NCBI GenBank assembly: GCA_963921335.3
Contig: CAWUFC020000002.1
Span: 1,364,001-1,428,000, forward strand
DNA: 64,000 nucleotides
Direction of reading: 5' to 3'
DNA from: CAWUFC02 sp963921335
GTDB lineage: Bacteria; Pseudomonadota; Gammaproteobacteria; Pseudomonadales; Halieaceae
This document shows positions 1 to 6,802 of this stretch, one piece after another. The notes beneath the pieces are model-generated. The model saw nothing but the letters and a program-made list of their open reading frames with translations. It did not search any database and was not told the origin of the DNA. The position numbers were made by a program, and so were the translations under genes. How positions within the stretch are numbered: position 1 is the first letter of the stretch; each line of letters starts with the position of its first letter.

Positions 1-700
1 ACGCTTTGCTGATGCTGAATACAGCGCGGGCTTCACCCAGCTCTTTCAGAGTGCCTTCAATGTCGGTGTCGGTATAGGCGATACCCAGATCAACACCCGC
101 AGGCGTGGAGAAAGTCAGACCAACCAGCCAGTCGTAGTAAGTGTCGTCTTCACCACCCCAGAAGTCGTCTTCGTCGGTCTTGGTGTAACCCAGGTGCAGG
201 TCGAGAGCCACAAAGTCGTTGAATGAGCGAGAGTACTCAGCGTGGATATACAGGTTCTCGGGGCCGTCTTCACCAAACTCGTCGGTGTAGTTAAAGCCCA
301 AAGTGGCGTCAAAGAAGTTGATTGCAGCTTGCAGTTCCAGGAAGTCCAGATCGGTGTCGCTCTGGTAACCGTAGTAGATGAAGCCTACGTCGAAGCCAAC
401 ATTATCGCTGACATCGCCAGCCCAGCCACCGTATACGTCAATCTCGGTAGAACCACCGTCCAGGCCGCCACCGAAGTTCACGTTAGAAGCCCAGGTACCG
501 ATATAGAAACCACTGTCGTGGCCGTAGTCGAAACCACCCTGGATCGCGGCATCTTCGTTAGTCTGGGAAACACCACGCCAGACATAGTCAGAGGCGAGGG
601 TCACGTTGGCGCTGATGGCGTCTTCCGCAGAGGCGGTAGTAGCAGCACCTGCTGTCAGGCCAGCGGCAACAGCGAGGGGTAAAATTTTCTTGGTAAACAT
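1..700 (-). CDS. TorF-family putative outer-membrane porin (3' end cut by window edge)
   Basis: The frame opens at an ATG (700-698) preceded by GGAG about 12 bases upstream and runs off the left edge without a stop; by comparison with the family only a few C-terminal residues are missing. The product starts with a signal peptide (MFTKKILPLAVAAG..., Ala-rich, cleavage near ASA-ED) followed by the typical TorF opening, an SANVTLASDYVWRG-like strand, and then alternating aromatic beta strands rich in Asp/Gly. TorF-type barrels often sit next to glnK-amtB in gammaproteobacteria; that pair may lie just left of the window (inference). The sigma-54 promoter and NtrC boxes upstream fit a nitrogen-regulated porin. 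Substrate unknown. Confidence 0.88.
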   Translation of the reverse strand, partial: MFTKKILPLAVAAGLTAGAATTASAEDAISANVTLASDYVWRGVSQTNEDAAIQGGFDYGHDSGFYIGTWASNVNFGGGLDGGSTEIDVYGGWAGDVSDNVGFDVGFIYYGYQSDTDLDFLELQAAINFFDATLGFNYTDEFGEDGPENLYIHAEYSRSFNDFVALDLHLGYTKTDEDDFWGGEDDTYYDWLVGLTFSTPAGVDLGIAYTDTDIEGTLKELGEARAVFSISKA

Positions 701-803
701 GTGTCTCTATCTCCATAAATGGGTGTTGTAGAAAACTTATGAATTGATGTTCCCCGGCTACGGGCGCAAAGGATCGTGCAATTTCAAAGTTTGACCGGGT
801 ATT

Positions 804-819
804 TGCAGGGGGCGTGCCA
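804..819 (-). promoter_or_regulatory. Sigma-54 promoter of the TorF porin gene
   Basis: On the minus strand the sequence TGGCACGCCCCCTGCA has the invariant GG-N10-GC spacing and a perfect TGGCACG -24 element; the -12 element is CTGCA instead of TTGCA. Transcription would start near 793, giving a leader of about 93 bases before the ATG at 700. Confidence 0.82.
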
Positions 820-895
820 ACTTTGAACAATTCTTAAATATCAGGGAGTTACCGAACAATCACCGGATTTAGCTCCAGGATTGCACCGAAAAAGG

Positions 896-910
896 GCGCC
901 AATTTGGTGC
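896..910. promoter_or_regulatory. NtrC-type enhancer box, proximal
   Basis: GCGCC-AATTT-GGTGC matches the NtrC dyad GCACC-N5-GGTGC at 9 of 10 positions. Its centre lies about 110 bases upstream of the predicted sigma-54 start. Confidence 0.72.
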
Positions 911-935
911 GCTGCTCGCACCACAACTGAATGGC

Positions 936-950
936 GCACCATTGAGGTGC
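936..950. promoter_or_regulatory. NtrC-type enhancer box, distal
   Basis: GCACC-ATTGA-GGTGC is a perfect NtrC dyad, 40 bases from the proximal box and about 150 bases upstream of the predicted start. The arrangement recalls the paired NtrC sites of glnAp2 in enterobacteria. Nothing else is evident in the 701-1008 gap besides the ubiK promoter region. Confidence 0.78.
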
Positions 951-1008
951 ATAAAGCGGAATTGCGGCAAAACAACAGCGACTTGCGCGCTTCTGGTACA
1001 CTTATCAC

Positions 1009-1260
1009 ATGGCTATTTCACCCCCACCCATTAGCGATGTGATCAACCAACTCAACAGTCTGCTGGGCGACAGTGGGCTCAAGGGTGAACTGGATCGCAA
1101 TATGAAAACCGTCCTCCAGTCAGCACTGGGCAAGCTCGACGTGGTCAGTCGCGAGGAGTTTGATGCCCAGGCCGCAGTATTAGCTCGTACCCGCGCCCGG
1201 GTAGAACAACTGGAGGCGGAACTGCAGGCAATGATCGAAAAGGTTGATTCACAAACTTAG
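1009..1260 (+). CDS. ubiK: UbiK, ubiquinone biosynthesis accessory factor (YqiC/BMFP family)
   Basis: An 83-residue protein with the family layout: an N-terminal amphipathic stretch (about 7-45) followed by a coiled coil (about 50-80, ...EEFDAQAAVLARTRARVEQLEAEL...). UbiK helps assemble the aerobic Ubi complex with UbiJ and can promote membrane fusion in vitro (family knowledge). There is no Shine-Dalgarno sequence; an extended -10 (TGGTACACT, 994-1002) sits directly before the ATG, so the mRNA may be leaderless. Position between a glnK-type porin and comM matches gene order in pseudomonads. Confidence 0.9.
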   Translation: MAISPPPISDVINQLNSLLGDSGLKGELDRNMKTVLQSALGKLDVVSREEFDAQAAVLARTRARVEQLEAELQAMIEKVDSQT

Positions 1261-1354
1261 GTAGACAGGGTCCGCTGGCGGCACAGCTGTCAGCAGCTAC
1301 ACTCCCGCTTAACAGCTCATTTTATGGATGTTGTAACGCTCAAGGACGGGCAGC

Positions 1355-2860
1355 ATGACACTTTCTATTGTTTTCAGCCGTGCGCAGCGTGGCATGGACG
1401 CGCCACTGGTGCGCGTGGAAACACACATCTCCCAGGGGTTACCCGGCTTTTCGGTGGTGGGCCTACCGGAAGCGGCAGTACGCGAAAGCAAAGAACGGGT
1501 GCGCTCAGCTCTGATCAATTCCCAGCTGAGCTTTCCCACCCAACGCCTGACTGTTAACCTCGCGCCCGCTGATCTACCCAAGGAAGGGGGGCGCTTCGAC
1601 CTACCTATTGCGCTAAGCATACTGGCGGCCTCCGGTCAGCTGCCGAAATCCTGCGTATTGCACAGTGAATTTATTGGCGAACTCGCCCTGGACGGAGAGC
1701 TGCGAGCGGTGTCGGGGTGTATCGGAGCAACGATTGCCGCTGCAGGTGCTCAACGTCAGATCATTATGGCAGGTGACTGTGCACCGGAAGCAGCAGTGGT
1801 ACCTTATGCTAAGGTTATACCCGCGCGACATCTACTAGAAGTGTTGGCCCATTTGCGCGGCACCCAAAAGCTTGCACCGGCAAAGCCTCGCCCTCAATAC
1901 CAACAGGAATATCCAGACCTTGCGGATGTTCAGGGACAAGCAATCGCCCGCCGGGCTCTCGAGATTGCTGCGACGGGTGCACACAACGCATTACTGTTTG
2001 GTCCTCCTGGCACAGGCAAAAGTATGCTGGCAGCTCGCCTGCCAGGCCTGCTGCCTCCTCCGGACGAACAAGAGCGCCTTGAAATACTCGCCGTGCAAAG
2101 CGCAATACAACCACTGTCAGATCCACTTGGAGCACCGCAGCGCCCATTCAGGGCACCTCACCACACTGCATCGGCTACCGCCATGGTTGGAGGTGGCAGA
2201 GCTTTGAGACCAGGAGAGATTTCCCTGGCGCACTGCGGTGTGTTGTTCCTTGACGAACTGCCAGAGTTTCCGCGCTCCGTCATCGAAGCACTGCGCGCGC
2301 CTCTGGAAACAGGCACGGTGCGAATAGCCCGCGCCAACGGCGATGTCAGCTATCCAGCACGCTTTCAGCTGATCGCCGCCATGAACCCATGTCCCTGCGG
2401 CTACGATGGTGATCCGCACCACAGCTGCCGCTGCTCACCTGCCCAGATCGCGCGTTATCGGCAGAAAATATCCGGCCCCCTACTAGACCGCTTTGATCTG
2501 GTGCTCCAGCTGCCTCGCCTGGCGGCAACTGAATTAATAGCCCATGGCAATAGTGCCGAAAGTTCGAAGACAGTGCGCCAGAGGGTCATTGCCGCTAGGA
2601 ATTTTCAAAGACAACAAAGCAGCAGGCCAGCAGCCAGCCTGGACAGCAATGCGTTCAAGCTGCATTGCAAACTGAAACCTCATGACCAGGAGGAATTAGC
2701 GCAGACCTGCGAACAACTGGGAGTATCGGTTCGCGCTTATGGCCGTATCATTCGAGTGGCGCGCAGCATCGCCGACCTTGCCGGAGAGCCTTCTATTACA
2801 AAGACTCACCTGCTTGAGGCACTAGCCTATCGACAGCTCACTCCGGGACAGCCGGCATAA
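1355..2860 (+). CDS. comM: ComM/YifB family AAA+ ATPase (Mg-chelatase-like)
   Basis: 501 residues, the usual length. An N-terminal LonC-like domain (about 1-170, starting LSIVFSRAQRGMDAP) precedes an AAA+ core with Walker A GPPGTGKS (216-223) and Walker B GVLFLDELPEF, then the cysteine cluster CPCGYDGD...CRCSP typical of YifB and a C-terminal Mg-chelatase domain. ComM is a hexameric branch-migration helicase that aids integration of incoming DNA during natural transformation (known for Vibrio). The start follows GGACGGGCAGC. The last 23 bases overlap the convergent GDPD gene. Confidence 0.95.
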   Translation: MTLSIVFSRAQRGMDAPLVRVETHISQGLPGFSVVGLPEAAVRESKERVRSALINSQLSFPTQRLTVNLAPADLPKEGGRFDLPIALSILAASGQLPKSCVLHSEFIGELALDGELRAVSGCIGATIAAAGAQRQIIMAGDCAPEAAVVPYAKVIPARHLLEVLAHLRGTQKLAPAKPRPQYQQEYPDLADVQGQAIARRALEIAATGAHNALLFGPPGTGKSMLAARLPGLLPPPDEQERLEILAVQSAIQPLSDPLGAPQRPFRAPHHTASATAMVGGGRALRPGEISLAHCGVLFLDELPEFPRSVIEALRAPLETGTVRIARANGDVSYPARFQLIAAMNPCPCGYDGDPHHSCRCSPAQIARYRQKISGPLLDRFDLVLQLPRLAATELIAHGNSAESSKTVRQRVIAARNFQRQQSSRPAASLDSNAFKLHCKLKPHDQEELAQTCEQLGVSVRAYGRIIRVARSIADLAGEPSITKTHLLEALAYRQLTPGQPA

Positions 2861-3635
2861 AATCAGTATAGATGCTATCTACACCCCAGTTATCCCTAAG
2901 CAAAGTCCATTGGCCTTCATCGTTTATGGTATGTACATAAGTGCGGATGCCGCGTTGCGCAAGTGCCAGCGCCAAACCACTCTGGGCGCGCTGCACTGAT
3001 AGCGTTATAGCGACCAGAGCCATACGCTCTGTATGCGCTATAACAGCCGCGGAATCACCTGCATACTGATACAAAGTCCATATCACCTGCTGATAGCCAA
3101 GCTCACGCACCGCTCGATACTCATCGGGCTGATAAATCTGCGGAATCACCCGATTCTCAGCATCAGGCAGAAGTTCAACCATTCGCTTCAGGGCCTCTAA
3201 ATTGCGCGCCTTAACGTCAGTCACCAGCACCCAGTCCGGATGCCTCCGCATCAACTCTGCCAGTTGCGTCAGGTCCATATGCGTCTGGGTACCATGCTCT
3301 GACATCAATCTGCGAAAACTTGCTAAATCCGGAGCATCTTTCAGGGCGAAACCAAACGCGCGCCTGGCTTGAAATTTCCAGTCGTGAAAGGTCACAAGAT
3401 GATCATCGCTTGTCCAGACAAAATCGAGTTCAATCCAGCGAAATCCAAGAGCAAGACTATGCTCGACCGCCTCTAGCGAGTTATTGTAAGTTTGCTGTTC
3501 AAGGCCGCCGCCCGCATGAGCCACACGTGGCAATATTTCAGTAGTGCCCGTGCCCAACTGCTCCTCAAGCGCTGCATCGCAGCCCAGCAAAATCACTAGT
3601 GGCAGCGGGATTAGCCATCGCATAATTTCTAACAT
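2838..3635 (-). CDS. Glycerophosphodiester phosphodiesterase family lipoprotein
   Basis: 265 residues. The N-terminus has a lipobox (VILLGC, Cys19), so the protein is probably a membrane-anchored periplasmic lipoprotein. GDPD signatures are present: HAGGG (HRG position), NNSLEAVEHSLALG, ELDFVWTSD and FHDW, which supply the catalytic histidines and metal ligands. Arg in HRG is replaced by Ala, so activity on ordinary glycerophosphodiesters is uncertain. A second in-frame ATG at 3623 would give a tighter signal peptide. It ends inside the 3' end of comM on the opposite strand. Confidence 0.85.
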   Translation of the reverse strand: MLEIMRWLIPLPLVILLGCDAALEEQLGTGTTEILPRVAHAGGGLEQQTYNNSLEAVEHSLALGFRWIELDFVWTSDDHLVTFHDWKFQARRAFGFALKDAPDLASFRRLMSEHGTQTHMDLTQLAELMRRHPDWVLVTDVKARNLEALKRMVELLPDAENRVIPQIYQPDEYRAVRELGYQQVIWTLYQYAGDSAAVIAHTERMALVAITLSVQRAQSGLALALAQRGIRTYVHTINDEGQWTLLRDNWGVDSIYTDFMPAVPE

Positions 3636-3687
3636 GACCGAAATTTAAGACGGCTATAGACTGGATACAAGCGACATTTAGATTTAG

Positions 3688-3703
3688 ACTAACGACTATT
3701 AGT
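3688..3703. promoter_or_regulatory. Small inverted repeat upstream of the P450 gene
   Basis: ACTAA-N6-TTAGT lies in the 108-base divergent gap between the GDPD and P450 genes, 41 bases before the P450 start. It could be an operator, but the arms are only five bases, so chance is a real alternative. Confidence 0.25.
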
Positions 3704-3743
3704 TTGTAGTGAGCTTTGATTAAATAAGCGCGGAGAACACATC

Positions 3744-4985
3744 ATGAGCACCTGCCCATTCGCCAACCTGGTAGACCCCGAAACCTACGCAGAGGGTATG
3801 CCCTATCAACGCTTGCGAGAGATCCGGGACGCGGGCCCCGTGGTAAAAATGGAAGACCCTCTTACCGGCATCCCCTACTGGGTGGTGTCCCGGCAACAGG
3901 AACTGGACGAGGTGTCCAAGAATCCCAAGCTGTTCTCCTCCGCAGAACGCTCTCCATTTCCAATGGAGTTCGAGGACTGGATGATTACCGATGTGCACCA
4001 GAAAACCATCATTGGCATGGATCCGCCCGAACACCAGGTTGTGCGCCGCATTATGCGGGCTGCTTTTACACCGAAAACCGTCGATTCCTACGAGGCCAAA
4101 TTCCGCGAGCATGCGCGCAATATTGTCGACGCTGTGGCCAGTCGCGGGGAATGTGAGTTTGTTGAAGAAGTGGCCACTGAACTACCACTCATCGCCATCC
4201 TCGAGCTGCTGAGCGTCCCACTCGAAGACCGCAAGAAATTCTTCGACTGGACCAACACCATGATTTTTGCCGACGACCCGGACATGGCCGTGGACGAAAT
4301 GGCCGGGCAGATCGCTTCGGCTGAGGTGATTGCCTACGCCCAGAACCTGGCCGCGGAATACTTCAAAAACCCGACTCCCAGCCTGCTTGGTGCGCTGCTT
4401 GAAGGCGAGGTCAAAGGACGCAGAATCACCGAAGAAGAGTTCGGCTGGATGTTTATCCTGATCCTGGTCGGGGGCAACGAATCAACCCGCACGGTCATTG
4501 CCCAGGGCATGCGCCTGTTGATGGAAAACCCCGATCAATTGCAGTATCTGGTCGACAACCCCGACAAGATCGGCGACGCCTGCGAAGAAATGCTTCGCTA
4601 CAACACGGCGTTTATTGCTATGCGCCGCACCGCGATGGAAGACTGTGAGCTAGGTGGCCAGCAGATCAAAAAAGGCGACAAGATTCTGCTGCACTACCAC
4701 ACCGTCAACCACGACGAGGCCACCTTCGGCGAAGACGCCATGACCTTTGATGTGCGCCGCGCCGAACGCATGCCTGATCTCTACAATCAGCACCGCTCCT
4801 TTGGCATTGGCCAGCATTTCTGCATCGGCTCACATCTGGCACGACTGGAGCTGAATATCATGATGGAAGAAATCATTCCCCGTCTGCGCAACCCGAAGTT
4901 TGCCGACAAACCGCAGTTTGTCCGCTCATTCTTCGTGAACGCCATGAAGGAAATGAATATCAGCTTCGATAAGGAAGCCGCCTAA
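3744..4985 (+). CDS. Cytochrome P450
   Basis: 413 residues, a soluble class I bacterial P450. The I-helix reads LVGGNESTRT (Gly-Asn-Glu-Ser-Thr in place of AGxDT), the K-helix has EEMLR (ExxR), and the haem loop FGIGQHFCIGSHLAR gives ligand Cys360. Overall style (MDPPEHQVVRR..., HYHTVNHDEATFG) resembles actinobacterial and proteobacterial sterol/terpenoid side-chain hydroxylases, but the substrate cannot be read from sequence. GGAG precedes the ATG by 10 bases. No ferredoxin or reductase gene is adjacent, so electron partners must come from elsewhere. Confidence 0.95.
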   Translation: MSTCPFANLVDPETYAEGMPYQRLREIRDAGPVVKMEDPLTGIPYWVVSRQQELDEVSKNPKLFSSAERSPFPMEFEDWMITDVHQKTIIGMDPPEHQVVRRIMRAAFTPKTVDSYEAKFREHARNIVDAVASRGECEFVEEVATELPLIAILELLSVPLEDRKKFFDWTNTMIFADDPDMAVDEMAGQIASAEVIAYAQNLAAEYFKNPTPSLLGALLEGEVKGRRITEEEFGWMFILILVGGNESTRTVIAQGMRLLMENPDQLQYLVDNPDKIGDACEEMLRYNTAFIAMRRTAMEDCELGGQQIKKGDKILLHYHTVNHDEATFGEDAMTFDVRRAERMPDLYNQHRSFGIGQHFCIGSHLARLELNIMMEEIIPRLRNPKFADKPQFVRSFFVNAMKEMNISFDKEAA

Positions 4986-5006
4986 TACAGACGGGAATTT
5001 CAATGG

Positions 5007-5043
5007 GGTCAGAGTACTTTGAAAATTTCAAAGTACTCTGACC
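5007..5043. repeat. Perfect long palindrome (GGTCAGAG family), probable terminator
   Basis: Arms GGTCAGAGTACTTTGAAA (5007-5024) and its exact complement (5026-5043) are separated by one base, followed by TCTTTT. It lies between the convergent P450 and copper monooxygenase genes and can terminate at least plus-strand transcription. The GGTCAGA core recurs in palindromes at 19328 and 20510. Confidence 0.8.
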
Positions 5044-5064
5044 TCTTTTGATTGGCTTAATGCT

Positions 5065-6720
5065 TTAACGGTTAGCCACGCGCTGGTATGGGCTGTCTCC
5101 CACATAGCGCAGCGTGGTAAAACCGAAGAACATCTCGTGCTTGGTCTGCAAGCCAAAGTGCACCGGTCGTTCAGGTGCCGGGTTGAAAGGATTGCGAGCC
5201 GAATTGTCCATGGCCCCGCGGGCAACGATCTTGCTGCCAGCTGGCAGGAACAGTGGCTCCTGCAACTGGTAGTTGAACTGCCAGTTAAACTCATACCGCG
5301 GCACACTCAACAGCATCTGCTCACGCCCATCCGGATACACAGCGCTGTAGCTCATGTACTTACCCCGGTAGTGCATATGCGGCATCAGTGAATACAGGTA
5401 AGCATCTCGTTCCACCAACTGCTCGCCTTCCAGGGGATACTCCTTGACCCCGGGAGGTATGAGGAATCGACGCTGTCCGGCCACCCCGCCGGACATCACG
5501 TGCTCAGGAGGCTCATCGTACAGAAACAAGCCTATTTCGGTCTCATCGACAGTTTCCTTGCCAGAGGTGGTGTAATGCATTTGCAGCAGCAGGCTTGATC
5601 CAGCCTTCAGCAAACGCCCGCTGTTGTCGCGGAAAACGTCTGGCTGACGCCCGGGCGCGAAGCCTCCCAGGCTATCCCCATTGGCAGCACCGGTCTCTCG
5701 CCCGCGCACGGTTTTGTCAGCCGGGCTGGAAACATAGGCAATCACATGATGCAGCACCTGGCGATCACCGGGAATGGTCTCCATGGCGCGCACCCAGACG
5801 TCCTTATCCAGATTGAGGTTCACCGTGATGTAGCGATAATCGAGCACACCGGTAGCAGGAATGGTTTGGGCCGGCACCTTCACAATCATGTCCGGCTCAC
5901 CCAGGGTGTAGCGTGGATTGTTGAAGATTAAATTAGGCAGCGGGTCTTCGCCCTCACCGCGCGGAGCACCGGCATCTATCCAGCGCACCAGTTGTTGCTG
6001 CTTGGCAACCGTGAGCCCGGCTTCTTCCTCAATGGGCACGCTGACATGGCCATCGATCTGTCCAGGCGGCATACGACGAGTCATGACAACTTCTTTCATC
6101 ATTTTCGACCAGCCACGCACCATGTTGTAATCAGTCATCGCCCAGGGTCCGATACCTCCCTCGTGATGACAGCCAGCGCAGTGCTTCTCAAGCATCGGCG
6201 CAATATCGTGGACATAGGAAGGTACGGCAGACTCTTGGGCAAGGCCGGGGATGTTCAGTGCAGCAAGGGTTTCCCCAGCCAGGACTTTATCAAGCGTGGG
6301 CTGCAGGCCCGCACTGTCGCCTGCATAAATAAGGCTCATCGCGGCCGGGTCTATAACCACCGCATCGACCGAATCCAGACCCAGGGATTGAGCTACTAAG
6401 CCGGCCTCATCCAGCAACACCGGCAGCTCAGTGCCCCGGTCCTGAAGCAATTCATCACGATCTGATGTGCCGGCGTCTTCAAGCAAAAAGAACACCAGGT
6501 TCTTGCCCTGATGGGTGCGTTGAAGATTTTCCAGCGCAGAGGAAGCCTGCGACGAATCTGCAGCAATAACGACCGCCTGCTGATCACCGTAGTAGCTGAG
6601 CTGGTGATGCTTCCCCACATGATCCAGCAGCGCAAAATCACCCACACGGTCGCCCGCATTGGCGCCCGCCACAGCGAGTGTCATCCAGACTAACAGCGCC
6701 ACAAACTTGTTCTTATCCAT
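5065..6720 (-). CDS. Exported redoxin / cytochrome c / PHM-type copper monooxygenase fusion
   Basis: 551 residues with a signal peptide (cleavage near ANA-G). Residues about 25-155 look like a thioredoxin-fold redoxin domain without a CxxC. Residues 181-185 are CAGCH, a c-type haem site. The C-terminal half matches copper type II ascorbate-dependent monooxygenases: LHHVIAY (His324, His325) and QMHY (His382) for one copper, PHMHYRG (His448, His450) and KHEMFF (Met530) for the second, as in peptidylglycine hydroxylating monooxygenase. The haem could deliver electrons to copper (inference). It is divergent from the MMPL exporter with a 76-82 base gap. Substrate unknown. Confidence 0.85.
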   Translation of the reverse strand: MDKNKFVALLVWMTLAVAGANAGDRVGDFALLDHVGKHHQLSYYGDQQAVVIAADSSQASSALENLQRTHQGKNLVFFLLEDAGTSDRDELLQDRGTELPVLLDEAGLVAQSLGLDSVDAVVIDPAAMSLIYAGDSAGLQPTLDKVLAGETLAALNIPGLAQESAVPSYVHDIAPMLEKHCAGCHHEGGIGPWAMTDYNMVRGWSKMMKEVVMTRRMPPGQIDGHVSVPIEEEAGLTVAKQQQLVRWIDAGAPRGEGEDPLPNLIFNNPRYTLGEPDMIVKVPAQTIPATGVLDYRYITVNLNLDKDVWVRAMETIPGDRQVLHHVIAYVSSPADKTVRGRETGAANGDSLGGFAPGRQPDVFRDNSGRLLKAGSSLLLQMHYTTSGKETVDETEIGLFLYDEPPEHVMSGGVAGQRRFLIPPGVKEYPLEGEQLVERDAYLYSLMPHMHYRGKYMSYSAVYPDGREQMLLSVPRYEFNWQFNYQLQEPLFLPAGSKIVARGAMDNSARNPFNPAPERPVHFGLQTKHEMFFGFTTLRYVGDSPYQRVANR

Positions 6721-6802
6721 TTAAGCAGCCTCTTTATCAGCACGCCTGATCTTCCAGTGTACATCAGTAGGCAGAACGGCGCTGTCTGGTTATGCTATGT
6801 GC

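Noticed and set aside
242..682. Plus-strand open frame opposite the TorF gene
   Set aside because: Antisense shadow; the minus-strand frame has signal peptide, ribosome site and family pattern.
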